Positions 8,484 to 17,812 of a stretch of DNA of 64,000 nucleotides are shown piece by piece. Location: positions 2,976,001-3,040,000 of the forward strand of contig NZ_CP115670.1 of NCBI RefSeq assembly GCF_027886475.1, written 5' to 3'. Origin of the DNA: Corynebacterium sp. SCR221107 (lineage in GTDB: Bacteria; Actinomycetota; Actinomycetes; Mycobacteriales; Mycobacteriaceae). The notes below the pieces were generated by a model that did not search any database, was not told the origin of the DNA, and was given only the letters and a program-made list of their open reading frames with translations. The position numbers and the translations under genes are program-made. The stretch's first letter is position 1, and each line of letters begins with the position of its first letter.

Positions 8484-9977
8484 CTAGCGCTTCTGGTACA
8501 AAGACTTCTTCTGGAACTTCGGATCAGAGGTCACCAGCACGCCTAGGTTGCGGAAGATGGACTCGTCGACCGAGCCCAGGATGGTGGTGGTGTGGGCATC
8601 GCAGCCGCGCAGGTTCTGCAGCTGCTCCAGGGCCCGGCGCGCCTCCTCGTTCGTAGATGCCGAGACCGACAAGGCGATGAGCACCTCGTCGGTGTGCAGG
8701 CGCGGGTTGTGGCTGCCCAGATGGTTGATCTTGAGGCTTTGAATCGGCTCGATCGACTCCGGGGACAAGAGGTGATGGTCATCCTCAATGCCTGCTAGGT
8801 GCTTGAGCGCGTTGAGCAGCATCGCCGCCGAGCACCCGAGCAGCTCGGAGGTGCGGCCGGTGATGATGGTGCCGTCGGCGAGCTCAATCGCGCAGGCAGG
8901 TCCGCCTGTTTCCTCCGCGCGGGTGCGGGCGGGCAGCACCACCGGGCGATCGGTGGCCTTGATCTTGGCCTTCGCCATGACCACCGCGGCGCGGTCGGAC
9001 TGCGTGGAGTCGAGGCCGCCGCGCGCCTCGTCGACAAGCGCCTTGAAGTAACGGCGGATGATCTCCTGGCGGCTGGCCTGCCTACACACCTCGTCGTCGA
9101 TGATGCACAGGCCCGCCATGTTCACGCCCATGTCGGTCGGCGACTGGTAGGGGGTCGTGCCGGTGAGCTTTTCCAGCAGCACCTTCAGCAGCGGGAAGGC
9201 CTCCACGTCGCGGTTGTAGTTGACGGTGGACTCACCATAGGCCGACAGGTGGAAGTGGTCGATGACGTTGGCGTCGTTGAGGTCCACCGTGGCCGCCTCG
9301 TAGGCCAGGTTGACCGGGTGATCCAGCGGCAGGTTCCAGATGGGGAAGGTCTCAAACTTGGCGTACCCGGCCGATCCGCCGCGCTGGTACTCGTGGTAGA
9401 CCTGCGAGAGGCAGGTGGCCAACTTTCCGGAGCCCGGCCCCGGGGCGGTGACCACCACGAGGTCCCGGGTGGTCTCGGCGAACTCGTTGCGACCCAGCCC
9501 GTCGGGGGAGACGATGAAGTCGGTGTCGGAGGGGTAACCGGGGATCACGCGGTGGCGGGCAACCTTCATCCCCAAACGCTCAAGGCGGTCCTTGAACTCC
9601 ACCGCTTGGCGGTTATCGTCCTCCATCTGGGTGAGCACGATGTTTTCCACCAGGAAACCGCGCCCGCGGAAGACGTCGACCAGGCGCAGCACGTCCTCGT
9701 CGTAGGTGATGCCGAGATCCGCGCGCACCTTGTTGCGCTGCAGGTCCTTGGCGTTGATGCAGACGAGGATCTCCACCTCGTCCTTGATCCGGTCGAGCAT
9801 CGCGATCTTGTTGTCCGGGGTGAACCCAGGCAACACGCGCGAGGCGTGCATGTCGTCGAAGAGCTTGCCGCCCATCTCCAGGTACAGCTTGCCCCCGATT
9901 TTCTCCCGGCGCGCTTTGATGTGCTCCGATTGCAAGTCGATGTATTTTTCGCGATCGAAGCCGATCCCGTGCGCCAT
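8484..9977 (-). CDS. DUF1846 family protein
   Basis: A 497-residue soluble protein of full family length. It begins [20 protein letters not shown], and the family pattern is clear through [20 protein letters not shown] and [20 protein letters not shown], the latter resembling a nucleotide-binding loop. Members occur in many Firmicutes and Actinobacteria; the function is not established to my knowledge. It is a single gene between two promoters or terminators and faces the tiny peptide gene tail to tail. The call to the family is firm, the role open. Confidence 0.9.
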   Translation of the reverse strand: MAHGIGFDREKYIDLQSEHIKARREKIGGKLYLEMGGKLFDDMHASRVLPGFTPDNKIAMLDRIKDEVEILVCINAKDLQRNKVRADLGITYDEDVLRLVDVFRGRGFLVENIVLTQMEDDNRQAVEFKDRLERLGMKVARHRVIPGYPSDTDFIVSPDGLGRNEFAETTRDLVVVTAPGPGSGKLATCLSQVYHEYQRGGSAGYAKFETFPIWNLPLDHPVNLAYEAATVDLNDANVIDHFHLSAYGESTVNYNRDVEAFPLLKVLLEKLTGTTPYQSPTDMGVNMAGLCIIDDEVCRQASRQEIIRRYFKALVDEARGGLDSTQSDRAAVVMAKAKIKATDRPVVLPARTRAEETGGPACAIELADGTIITGRTSELLGCSAAMLLNALKHLAGIEDDHHLLSPESIEPIQSLKINHLGSHNPRLHTDEVLIALSVSASTNEEARRALEQLQNLRGCDAHTTTILGSVDESIFRNLGVLVTSDPKFQKKSLYQKR

Positions 9978-10061
9978 GTAGCATTCCCTTCCGAGGTCCG
10001 TTTTGGGTTTAGTTTAATTCGCTTACCGACGCCCACGGTAACCGGAATAGAATCAACAACT

Positions 10062-10715
10062 ATGACTTCAGCCTCCGCAGCTCGCGACGCTTTCGACCGC
10101 GACGATGACGATGACGAAATCAACGCAGCGAATCTGACCACCCGCTCCCGCAGGATCGTCGCGATCGTTGCGGGACTGAATCTGCTCGGCTTCGCCGGCG
10201 AGGTTATTATCGCCTCCATCATCGGCTCGGCCTCGCTTTTCGCCGACGCCGCCGACTTCCTCGAGGATTTCCTCATCAACCTGCTCGTGCTCACCGCCCT
10301 CGGCTGGTCGGTGGCCTCCCGCCGCAAGGCCTCGGTGGGTTTGGCAGGACTCATCCTCATCCCCGCGGTCGCCGCGTTCGGCACGGCGATCTGGAAGATC
10401 ATCACCGGAACCCCGCCAGAGGCCTTTACCTTGTCCGGCACCGCCATCGCCGCCGGACTCATCAACCTCGTCTGCGCGCTCCTGCTGCTCTCCCTGCGCA
10501 ACGGCGGGGAGGCTCTGGTGCGCGGTGCCTGGCTGGCCGCGCGCAACGACGTGCTCGCCAACATCCTCATCCTCGCCGCGGGCATCGTCACCATTTTCTG
10601 GGCCACCATCTGGCCGGACGTGGTGGTGGGCATCATCATCGGTGTGATCAACCTTGGCGCGGCCAAGGAGGTCTTGGAGCAAGCCCGGGCGGAGGTCCCT
10701 GAGCTCGAAGACTAG
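10062..10715 (+). CDS. cation-efflux (CDF-like) membrane protein without C-terminal domain
   Basis: A 217-residue protein: a 30-residue acidic head (DRDDDDDE), then six helices, ending just after the last one, so the cytoplasmic dimerisation domain of classical CDF transporters is absent. The metal-site motifs are altered. Helix 2 has FADAADFLED (Asp-x3-Asp where zinc carriers have His-x3-Asp) and helix 5 has RNDVLAN (Asp-x3-Asn). Substrate therefore cannot be guessed; a divalent metal is the family expectation. ATG 10062 is chosen because the long upstream frame is antisense to the DUF1846 gene. Confidence 0.75.
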   Translation: MTSASAARDAFDRDDDDDEINAANLTTRSRRIVAIVAGLNLLGFAGEVIIASIIGSASLFADAADFLEDFLINLLVLTALGWSVASRRKASVGLAGLILIPAVAAFGTAIWKIITGTPPEAFTLSGTAIAAGLINLVCALLLLSLRNGGEALVRGAWLAARNDVLANILILAAGIVTIFWATIWPDVVVGIIIGVINLGAAKEVLEQARAEVPELED

Positions 10716-10730
10716 CTCCACACACGGTAC

Positions 10731-10768
10731 AGGCGCGCTTCCCAGCTATGAGGGGAAGCGCGCCTTTT
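10731..10768 (+). terminator. rho-independent terminator
   Basis: AGGCGCGCTTCCC pairs with GGGAAGCGCGCCT around a nine-base loop and is followed by TTTTCTTC. It separates the CDF-like gene from the convergent NAD(P)-binding gene. Confidence 0.9.
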
Positions 10769-10781
10769 CTTCGCTTAAGAT

Positions 10782-11453
10782 TTAACCGATGCTGCTGACT
10801 GGATTCACTCCATCGACAAAAGCCAGCGGGCTGGCCGGGAACTCATCACGGCCCGCAACCTCCGCGATCACCTGCGCAACCAACTCGCGGGCTGTGTGCG
10901 TGCCCTGGGCCGGGGCATCATCAGCCACCACCTCGATACCTACGGCCGGCTCATCTGTCAGCGACGAAGGGCCAAGAATGAGATAGTCCAGCGTGCTCTC
11001 GCCCAGGCGCAGATCCACCGCCTTTTTCGCCTTCACATAGGCATCCCACGAGCTGCCGTCATTCGGCTCCTCCCGCAAGGTAGCCCCAAGGTAAGAGATC
11101 ATGACATAACGCGGCGGACGATCCATCGACTCCAAGGCATCGATGGTGGCAAGAGCGCCATCACGATCAATGTCCAGGGTCGCCTGCGCGCCGGCGCGCC
11201 CACCATTGCCCGCACCCCAGATCACCAGATCGTAGTTGCTAAAAAGCTCGGCCCAGTTCGCAGCCGATTGCTTGGTCAGATCGCGTACCACCACGCCCGC
11301 ACCGAGTGCCTCCAGCTCCGGGGTGTATGCGGGAATGCGCACCAGCGCATCCACGCTGTGGCCCGCCTGCACCAGCAGGGGAGTGGCCAGCAGCGCAATC
11401 TTGCCGTGGCCACCGATATAGAGAATCTTCTTTGCAGTCGTGTTTGTTGTCAT
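10782..11453 (-). CDS. NAD(P)-binding atypical short-chain dehydrogenase-like protein
   Basis: A 223-residue Rossmann protein. The dinucleotide loop reads ILYIGGHGKIALLATPLL near residue 10, a second conserved stretch is YDLVIWGAGNGGRAG, and YVMISYLGA is where SDR proteins have the active-site strand. Relatives include NmrA-like and NAD(P)H-binding 'YwnB' proteins acting as reductases or redox sensors. Substrate unknown. ATG 11453 (MTTNTTAKKILYIGG) sits at the usual distance from the glycine loop; the longer frame to 11483 adds nothing conserved. It has no operon partner; copO lies 71 bases upstream of it on the same strand. Confidence 0.8.
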   Translation of the reverse strand: MTTNTTAKKILYIGGHGKIALLATPLLVQAGHSVDALVRIPAYTPELEALGAGVVVRDLTKQSAANWAELFSNYDLVIWGAGNGGRAGAQATLDIDRDGALATIDALESMDRPPRYVMISYLGATLREEPNDGSSWDAYVKAKKAVDLRLGESTLDYLILGPSSLTDEPAVGIEVVADDAPAQGTHTARELVAQVIAEVAGRDEFPASPLAFVDGVNPVSSIG

Positions 11454-11524
11454 GACGCCCAACCTACCACCGCTGGCGCGCACGGAACCGTCGCCTCAAC
11501 GTTGCCGCGCGCGACGCCAAGGCT

Positions 11525-13063
11525 TTAGTAGTTCAGCTGTGCCATCATGCCTGTTGCCATGTGATATCCGTTGTGGCAATGTAACACCCACTCGCCGGGG
11601 TTGTTGGCTATCAGCTCCGCGTTGACCGACTGGCCGGGCGGGATCAAGATGGTGTCCTTGCGCAGACCCCCGTTGTCCGGCAGGGACCAGGTGTGGCCGT
11701 GGATGTGCATCGGGTGGGCCATGGCGGTGGTGTTGCGCATGGTCATCAGCACGCGCTGGCCGGAGGAGACCGTGGCCAAGGTATCGCCGCCAATGGACAT
11801 GCCCCACCTATACGGCATCATCTGTCCGGTCAGTTCCACATCTAGGCGCACGTCGGGCTCGCCTGTGGCAAGGCGCGCGGAGTCGGCGGCGACAAGGTCC
11901 GTCAAAAATGACGCAGGGGCCTCGAGCTGGGCGAAGCTGGCCTCAGGGCTTGGCGCTTCGCCGGAGGCGGTGCGTATCACCGCGAAGGCGCGCCCGTCTT
12001 TTCCGGCCGCGAGTGCGGTCAGCGGGAAGACACCGTCGGCAAGCGTGACCTCGACGTCGGCACGCTCACCCATGCCGAGGTAGAAGGAATCGACCTGCTT
12101 GGGCACGACCGCATAACCGTCGGTCGCGATAACGGTCATCGTGTGCCCGCCGAGGGCGACCTTGAAGATGGTGTCGGCACCTGCGTTAATAAAGCGCAGC
12201 CGAGCCTTCTGGCCGGCCTTGGCCTCGAAGGTGCGGAAGGCAGCTGGAATGCGCTCGTTGAGCAGGTAATGCGGGTAGGCCAGATCGCCCGCGTCACCGC
12301 CGAGTGCGGGATCACCCGGGCCTGCATGCATACCCGCCATGCTTGCCGACGCCACGCTGCCCGATGGCATGCTTGCGGATTCTGCCATGGCAGCGTGGTT
12401 GTGCATGGAGTGGTCCATGCCCTCCATCGCGCTACCACCAGAACCGCTCATGGAGTCGAACATGGCCAGCTGCTCGTCGGGGGTGTGCCCATCGATGCCG
12501 TCAAGCCAATCGTCGAGAAAGATCGTCCATTCGACGTCGTAGTCGCCTGGATCGGAAGGATCGCGCACAATCAAAGGAGCGTGCAGGCCACGATCGAGCT
12601 GGATGCCGCTGTGGGAGTGATAGAAGTAGGTGCCCGCGTGCGGCACCTGGAAGCTATAGCTAAAACTTTCGCCGGGCTCGATGGGGTCCTGGGTAATCCC
12701 CGGCACGCCATCGACATCGTTCGGGATCGCCAGCCCGTGCCAGTGGATGGAGGTGGACTCGGGCAGCTCGTTGCTGATGTCGACCTGCAGGATGTCCCCG
12801 GCTGTGACCTCAATGGCGGGATCCCCATCGGAGGATTCATAACCCCAGGTGGTGGCCTCGATCCCGCCGAGATCGATGCTGCGCTGTTTCGCCACAAGGT
12901 TCTTGTGAACCGCGGGATCAGGCAACACCGAGGGAGTGGGGAAGGCTTTGGTGACAGACGGGCTCGAGGAGGAGCCACCCGTTTGCCCGCCGCAGGCTGC
13001 AAGGGTGACCCCACCCGCAATGCCGAGGCCGCCGAGAAGGAATTGCCGTCTCGTGACATTCAT
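11525..13063 (-). CDS. copO: secreted multicopper oxidase CopO
   Basis: A 512-residue laccase-type oxidase that detoxifies Cu(I) outside the membrane. Seen: a Tat signal with lipobox (TRRQFLLGGLGIAGG, then LAAC), and all four copper motifs: IHWHG, FYHSHSG, HPMHIHGH and HCHNGYHMATGM. A Met/His-rich loop at about residues 205-255 (MEGMDHSMHNH and several further Met) resembles the methionine-rich insert of E. coli CueO that feeds copper. It follows the CueP-like gene by 23 bases on the same strand and lies divergent from copRS, matching the C. glutamicum copper locus. Confidence 0.92.
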   Translation of the reverse strand: MNVTRRQFLLGGLGIAGGVTLAACGGQTGGSSSSPSVTKAFPTPSVLPDPAVHKNLVAKQRSIDLGGIEATTWGYESSDGDPAIEVTAGDILQVDISNELPESTSIHWHGLAIPNDVDGVPGITQDPIEPGESFSYSFQVPHAGTYFYHSHSGIQLDRGLHAPLIVRDPSDPGDYDVEWTIFLDDWLDGIDGHTPDEQLAMFDSMSGSGGSAMEGMDHSMHNHAAMAESASMPSGSVASASMAGMHAGPGDPALGGDAGDLAYPHYLLNERIPAAFRTFEAKAGQKARLRFINAGADTIFKVALGGHTMTVIATDGYAVVPKQVDSFYLGMGERADVEVTLADGVFPLTALAAGKDGRAFAVIRTASGEAPSPEASFAQLEAPASFLTDLVAADSARLATGEPDVRLDVELTGQMMPYRWGMSIGGDTLATVSSGQRVLMTMRNTTAMAHPMHIHGHTWSLPDNGGLRKDTILIPPGQSVNAELIANNPGEWVLHCHNGYHMATGMMAQLNY

Positions 13064-13086
13064 TACTGGGTTGATTTCCCTTCTGT

Positions 13087-13713
13087 TTAGGAGAGCTTGA
13101 GTGTGGTGACGCAGGTAGCACCGTCGGCGGTGGAATCAAAGTCGACCGTGCCCGTCTTGCCTTCGGACTCAACGGTGATCGTTCCCGTGGTCTCCTTCGG
13201 CACCCAGAACCCGGCGAAGCCGTTGTCAAAGGTCGTGGTGTCCTCGTCGATGAGCGTGTTTCCGTCCTTGTCGGTGAAGGTGACGTGAATGGGTGTGTTG
13301 GCCAGCTCCCCCTTGCAGGTGGTCAGGCTGTGGTAGAAGCAATCGTGCGTCTGGAACTCATAGGGGGCCACGGAGATGTAGGTGGTGTTGTCCGGAAGCG
13401 GGAGGCTGAGAAACTCCTCCTTATTGTTCGCGTTGGCAATCTGAAGCTCGTCCGGGCGCACCGATGCCCGCAGGTCGCTGGGGCGATCCGCCACCGCCAG
13501 GCGATCGAGCTCGTCGATGATCGTGGTCGCGTCCTTGTCCTGCAGCTCGTACTTGGCAAGCAGCTCGTTGGCGCCGGCTGAGGAGCTGCTTGCTGCGGAG
13601 GCGTTCGACGCTGCAGAGTCAGCTTGCTCGCTGCCGCAGGCTGTCAGCCCTACGAAGCTGGCTGCAGCGGTCAGAATCGATAGCGTTGCGATTGTTCCTT
13701 GCCGACGTTTCAC
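13087..13713 (-). CDS. CueP-like copper-binding lipoprotein
   Basis: A 208-residue secreted protein with a lipoprotein signal (lipobox LTAC) and a Ser/Ala-rich linker. The core includes CFYHSLTTC, the Cys-His-Cys signature of CueP, the periplasmic copper protein of Salmonella, and PYEFQTHDCFYH before it. CueP binds copper and helps supply or protect it outside the membrane. It heads the copO operon, and its promoter must lie in 13714-14020, which carries the CopR-type repeat. The family call rests on the motif and the copper context. Confidence 0.85.
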   Translation of the reverse strand: MKRRQGTIATLSILTAAASFVGLTACGSEQADSAASNASAASSSSAGANELLAKYELQDKDATTIIDELDRLAVADRPSDLRASVRPDELQIANANNKEEFLSLPLPDNTTYISVAPYEFQTHDCFYHSLTTCKGELANTPIHVTFTDKDGNTLIDEDTTTFDNGFAGFWVPKETTGTITVESEGKTGTVDFDSTADGATCVTTLKLS

Positions 13714-13972
13714 GGCTTCTCCTTGGTTGCTTGCTCGAGGTCAGCCACTAACGCGGAAGCGTCATGCGTGGCACGGGACTTGAGAAAGTTCTAACACCCC
13801 CGAGGTGAGAAAAGTAAGGCCGTACCTCGCCCGTGGCGCACCCCTTCGATCGTTAGTGGTGATCTCCCTCACACACATTGGGAAGGCATGCCGAACACGG
13901 AGCTGAAAAGCCCAGCCTGTGACGCCTTGTCACCGTCGGAAAGCAAGAAAACTCGGGCACAGATGGTGAATA

Positions 13973-13992
13973 TGAAGATTATGTAAAGATTG
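13973..13992. promoter_or_regulatory. tandem repeat, probable CopR binding site
   Basis: TGAAGATTA, two bases, then TAAAGATTG: a 9-bp direct repeat with 2-bp spacer, 29 bases before copR and in the divergent region to the copper operon. The CopR site known from C. glutamicum is a 9-bp tandem repeat of the form TGAAGATTT-N2-TGAAGATTT, so this is a close match. The remainder of 13714-14020 shows no gene. Confidence 0.75.
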
Positions 13993-14020
13993 CGCGGGTG
14001 ATACTGGCGATACTGGAGTA

Positions 14021-14746
14021 ATGACCCTTCCGACACAGCCGGAGCAATACGTGCTCATCGTCGAAGACGAAAGGCCCCTATCGAAGATGATCGCGGCCTA
14101 CCTCGAGCGGGCAGGATTTCGCGTGGGACAGGAATTCACAGGCCCCGGCGCGGTCGCCACCGCCCGCCTGACCGCGCCCGATGTCATCATCCTCGACCTC
14201 GGCCTGCCCGGGATGGACGGGCTCGAGGTATGCCAGAAAATCCGCGAGTTTTCCGACTGCTACATCCTCATGCTCACCGCCCGGGGTGCCGAAGAAGACC
14301 GGATAACGGGGCTGACTACCGGGGCGGATGACTACCTCTCCAAGCCCTTTAGCGTGCGCGAACTCGTCACCCGCATTCACACGCTTCTGCGGCGCCCCCG
14401 CGCCCGGCAAGCCGCCAAGGAAACGGCCAGCACAGCGATTGATCCGGCACACACAGTAGTCGAGGATCTCACCATCGACACCGCCGCCCATCAGGTCTGG
14501 TGTGCAGGCCGCGAGGTGGCACTCACCAAACTCGAGTTTGACCTGTTGCAGGCACTGGCCACCAAGCCCGGCCAGGTGCTCAGCCGCGAGGAACTGGTCG
14601 CAACCGTGTGGGAGACGGACTGGATAGGGGAGGAGCGCGTCGTCGACGTGCATGTAGGCAATGTCAGGCGCAAGCTCGCAAGCCACGGCAGCCGCGCCAC
14701 CATCGCCACCGTGCGCGGGGTCGGCTACCGAATGGGACAGCCATGA
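14021..14746 (+). CDS. copR: copper-responsive response regulator CopR (OmpR type)
   Basis: A 241-residue regulator. Receiver: IVEDERPL, phosphoacceptor in VIILDLGLPGMDG, and the lysine in YLSKPFSVREL. Winged helix: LTKLEFDLLQALATKPGQVL and RVVDVHVGNVRRKL. It overlaps copS by four bases (ATGA at 14743), so the pair is translationally coupled. The tandem repeat just upstream and the divergent copper genes support CopR; the phosphorylated form should activate copO and the CueP-like gene and probably itself. Confidence 0.9.
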   Translation: MTLPTQPEQYVLIVEDERPLSKMIAAYLERAGFRVGQEFTGPGAVATARLTAPDVIILDLGLPGMDGLEVCQKIREFSDCYILMLTARGAEEDRITGLTTGADDYLSKPFSVRELVTRIHTLLRRPRARQAAKETASTAIDPAHTVVEDLTIDTAAHQVWCAGREVALTKLEFDLLQALATKPGQVLSREELVATVWETDWIGEERVVDVHVGNVRRKLASHGSRATIATVRGVGYRMGQP

Positions 14747-15963
14747 ACCGAGTACCGCTCAGCATCAGATTTCTCTTAGCTCAAATCGCCGTTGCGGCGG
14801 CGAGCCTGCTGGCGGCCGGGGCGATCGCCCTTGTTATCGGGCCGCGGTTGTTCCACGAGCACCTGCTTATGGCGGGCCTATCCGATCCCTCCAGTGAGCT
14901 CACCCATGTCGAGCAGGCCTACCGCGATGCCGGGGCGGCTACCCTTTCGGTTGCGATCGTTGTCGCCGCCCTGTGCGCCGGTGTCGCCGGGTGGCTTTTG
15001 TCGCTGCGCATCAAGCGCCCCCTCACCGAGCTCACCCGCGCAGCCTCGAACGTGGCCCGGGGACGTTACGCTACCCGGGTGCCTACCGACGTCGCCCGTG
15101 TCGCAGGCCCCGAGATGGCCATGCTCACCAGCGCCTTTAACATCATGGCCGAGCGTATCGACAACACCGAGGCGCTGCGTCGGCAGCTCCTTTCCGATCT
15201 CGCCCACGAGATGGCCACGCCGGTGTCCGTGCTCGGCGTGTATTGCGAGGGGCTCCAGGACGACGTCGTGGAGTGGAACCAAGAAACCCAAGACGTCTTC
15301 GACGAACAACTAGGGCGCCTCAAACGCCTCATTGCCGACATCGACGAGGTTTCCCGCGCGCAGGAGCGGCGCATCGAATTGCACCGGCAACCGATCTCCC
15401 TAGCGGAGCTGGTGCAGGTGACTTACTCCTCCTATCGCGAGCCCTACGCCACCAAAGGGGTCCAGCTCCACCTGCGCGCCGTCCCACAGCAATGGGTGGT
15501 CAACGCCGATAGGCAAAGGCTCGGGCAGGTACTGGGCAACCTCCTAGCCAACGCCCTGCGCCATACGCCGCCGGGCGGCACGGTCACCATCTTTGCCGAA
15601 GGGCCAGGTATTGAGAGTTCCGGTTCATCAGGCGGCACCGGCGAAGTGGGGGATCAGGTCGTGCCTGTTGGACGCTCAAGCGACGGAGGGAATGCCGCTA
15701 CCGGCATGGTGCGCATAGGCGTCAGCGACACCGGAGAGGGCCTGAGCCCCGACCAGCAGACGCGGGTGTTCGAGCGTTTCTATCGCGGGGACGGTGCCCG
15801 CAGCACCTCCGGCGGGGGATCCGGCGTTGGGCTGACCATCGCCCGCGGGCTCGTCGAGGCCCACGGCGGAACGCTGTCCGTAACCTCACCCGGCCTCGGC
15901 AAGGGAGCGACCTTCACCTTCACGCTTCCCCTGGGTGAGGGGATGCCGAACAGCACGCAGTAG
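14743..15963 (+). CDS. copS: copper-sensing histidine kinase CopS
   Basis: A 406-residue membrane kinase: helix 1 (about 8-32), a short extracellular loop (RLFHEHLLMAGLSDPSSELT), helix 2 (about 70-92), HAMP, HisKA with the phosphorylated His in LLSDLAHEMATPVSVLG, and an HATPase domain ending GSGVGLTIARGLVEAHGG. The N box to G1 box region holds a Ser/Gly-rich insert of about 35 residues (residues 285-320), unusual for this fold. The short loop with two His is the likely copper sensor. It ends just before a parS site and a terminator. Confidence 0.9.
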   Translation: MNRVPLSIRFLLAQIAVAAASLLAAGAIALVIGPRLFHEHLLMAGLSDPSSELTHVEQAYRDAGAATLSVAIVVAALCAGVAGWLLSLRIKRPLTELTRAASNVARGRYATRVPTDVARVAGPEMAMLTSAFNIMAERIDNTEALRRQLLSDLAHEMATPVSVLGVYCEGLQDDVVEWNQETQDVFDEQLGRLKRLIADIDEVSRAQERRIELHRQPISLAELVQVTYSSYREPYATKGVQLHLRAVPQQWVVNADRQRLGQVLGNLLANALRHTPPGGTVTIFAEGPGIESSGSSGGTGEVGDQVVPVGRSSDGGNAATGMVRIGVSDTGEGLSPDQQTRVFERFYRGDGARSTSGGGSGVGLTIARGLVEAHGGTLSVTSPGLGKGATFTFTLPLGEGMPNSTQ

Positions 15964-15990
15964 CGTTTCGGGCAGCCGGCAACTGTCCGA

Positions 15991-16006
15991 TGTTTCACGT
16001 GAAACA
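15991..16006. promoter_or_regulatory. parS: parS site 1
   Basis: TGTTTCACGTGAAACA, the perfect 16-bp ParB palindrome. It lies between copS and the convergent symporter gene, and its last four bases form part of the terminator stem. It is about 46 kb from oriC, the most distant site here. Confidence 0.97.
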
Positions 16007-16044
16007 CCCCGCCTCCCTCATTCTTATGAGGGAGGCGGGGTGTT
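16003..16044. terminator. bidirectional terminator between copS and the symporter gene
   Basis: An 18-bp perfect stem (16003-16020 with 16027-16044, GC-rich) with a six-base loop lies between convergent genes, 40 bases after the copS stop and 19 bases after the symporter stop. Confidence 0.85.
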
Positions 16045-16062
16045 ATTGCGTATAGCTACAGG

Positions 16063-17307
16063 TTAGTCCTGCTCGTCGAGGCCAGAGATGGCAGCAGCGA
16101 GGCCGAGATCGTCCTCGTCGTCAAGTTCGGAGCGCTCGATGTTGCCCTTGGCAAACTTATCGACGACCATCGCAATGGCGCCGTCGCCAGTGACGTTACA
16201 AGCGGTGCCGAAGGAGTCGATGGCGATATAGGCAGCGATCATGAGTGCAACCTGATCGTCGTTAAAGCCCAGGCTGGAGGAAAGCAGGCCGACCGCGGCC
16301 ATGATGGCGCCACCAGGAACGCCCGGCGCGGCAACCATCGTCACGCCCAGCATGAGGATGAAGCCGACGGCGGTGCCCAGCGGAATATCCATGCCGTCCA
16401 TGAACATGATGGCGAAGGCAAACAACGTAATCTTCATCATCGAACCAGACAAGTGGATGGTCGCGCACAGCGGGATGACGAAGCCGGCGACTGACTTGGA
16501 GATCCCGTTCTTGCGGGCGCACTGGTAGGTGACCGGAATGGTCGCCGCAGAAGAAGAGGTGCCCAGCGCGGTGAAGTAGGCCGGGAGCATGTTCTTCAGG
16601 GAGCTAAACGGGTTCTTGCCGGCAATGCCGCCAGCAAGAAGGAACTGCAGCAGCAGCAAGACGATGGACATGATGATCGCCAGAACCAGGACCTTGGCAA
16701 AGGCGGTCAGGACGTCAGCCAGGTTGCCGTTCATACCCAGGGACAAGAACATGCCGAAGATGTAGATCGGCAGCAAGGGAACGATGAAGGAGGAGATCAC
16801 CTTCATGACCACCCGACGCAGGTCAGCAACACCGGCGTAGAGGGTGTCCGACTTCACCGACGTCATGGCCACGCCGACCACGAAGGCGAGGATCAGGGCG
16901 GTCATGACCTCCATCGGAGCCGGCATCTCAACCGTGATATAGGAGCTCAGCGCACCTTCCTCGATGTCCGAGACGGTGATGGAGTCATGCCCGGCCAGCA
17001 GGGTCGGGTAGAGGGCGGTGGACACAGCCCACGCAATCAGACCGGAAACGAGTGCGGAGCCGTAGGCGATACCCGTGGTGATCGCCAGCCACTTACCCGC
17101 TCCGCGTCCCAGGCCGGCAATCGCCGGGGTGATGAGGGCGAAGATGAGCACTGGGACGAAGAATCCCAGGAAGTTACCGAACAGGCCGTTAAAGGTGACA
17201 AATACGCGGGCCAAGGCCTCGGGGAAGAAGAAGCTGCAGATGATGCCCAGGATGATCGCCACGACGATCCTAAACAGCAGCGACGACGACAGTCGTTTGA
17301 AGTCCAT
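16063..17307 (-). CDS. dicarboxylate/amino acid:cation symporter (DAACS family)
   Basis: A 414-residue inner-membrane carrier with eight or more helices. The re-entrant loop signature is present as FTALGTSSSAATIPVT, and later IAIDSFGTACNVTGDG matches the substrate- and sodium-binding region. Family members import dicarboxylates, glutamate, serine or threonine with Na+ or H+. The tail is acidic (ELDDEDDLG). ATG 17307 (MDFKRLSSSLLFR) is preferred; the frame to 17424 adds 39 residues without support. A similar symporter gene lies beside the trp locus in C. glutamicum, so the location fits. Substrate unknown. Confidence 0.85.
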   Translation of the reverse strand: MDFKRLSSSLLFRIVVAIILGIICSFFFPEALARVFVTFNGLFGNFLGFFVPVLIFALITPAIAGLGRGAGKWLAITTGIAYGSALVSGLIAWAVSTALYPTLLAGHDSITVSDIEEGALSSYITVEMPAPMEVMTALILAFVVGVAMTSVKSDTLYAGVADLRRVVMKVISSFIVPLLPIYIFGMFLSLGMNGNLADVLTAFAKVLVLAIIMSIVLLLLQFLLAGGIAGKNPFSSLKNMLPAYFTALGTSSSAATIPVTYQCARKNGISKSVAGFVIPLCATIHLSGSMMKITLFAFAIMFMDGMDIPLGTAVGFILMLGVTMVAAPGVPGGAIMAAVGLLSSSLGFNDDQVALMIAAYIAIDSFGTACNVTGDGAIAMVVDKFAKGNIERSELDDEDDLGLAAAISGLDEQD

Positions 17308-17812
17308 AGTGGTGAAACCTTTTATGAGGAGGACGTGCATGATAAAAGACACCGTGAAGCGGTGCCACAAACGCGCCCCACGAAGCCGCTTTCGCTTCGC
17401 GCTAATGCTGCTCAAACCGATCAAGCAGGGGACGGTTTAGGAAATAATGTACGCGGTCGGGGTTGATTTCCCTACATCAATTGTCAAGAATTAGCCTGAT
17501 TTTACGCTGTCGAACGAGCCTCTTTTGGCACCTCAGGGCACGTGTTCACACCCCCTACCTGTCGATAAGCAGACATATACAGGAGAGCACCTAAACATGC
17601 AATCCTTTGCACACATTTTTTTGTGAGATTATGCGAGATCGGCGCTCGGCGTGCATTTTTCATCTATAGCCGGTCGCTTTTGACCCGCGTGGGATTCATC
17701 TTTTTAGCGGCGCGAGTGTGCATCGGAATCGAACGCTAACCCTTTCTCCGCCCTTTTTGAGGGCGGGGTGGCAACCCCGGGCTTAGGGATTCTTGTCGTT
17801 GGCGTTAGAGTA
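17308..17812. other. intergenic stretch between symporter and SdpI-family genes
   Basis: Holds the symporter promoter region, A+T-rich at 17450-17660. An inverted repeat CCGCCC/GGGCGG lies at 17751-17769. A nine-codon frame after CAGGAGAGC (ATG 17597) is too short to claim. Nothing else is seen. Confidence 0.3.

Noticed and set aside
8799..10061. Upstream extension of the CDF-like frame antisense to the DUF1846 gene
   Set aside because: The extension is the mirror of the DUF1846 gene; the real start is ATG 10062.
17597..17626. Nine-codon frame after CAGGAGAGC between symporter and SdpI-family genes
   Set aside because: Too short, with no attenuator structure downstream.
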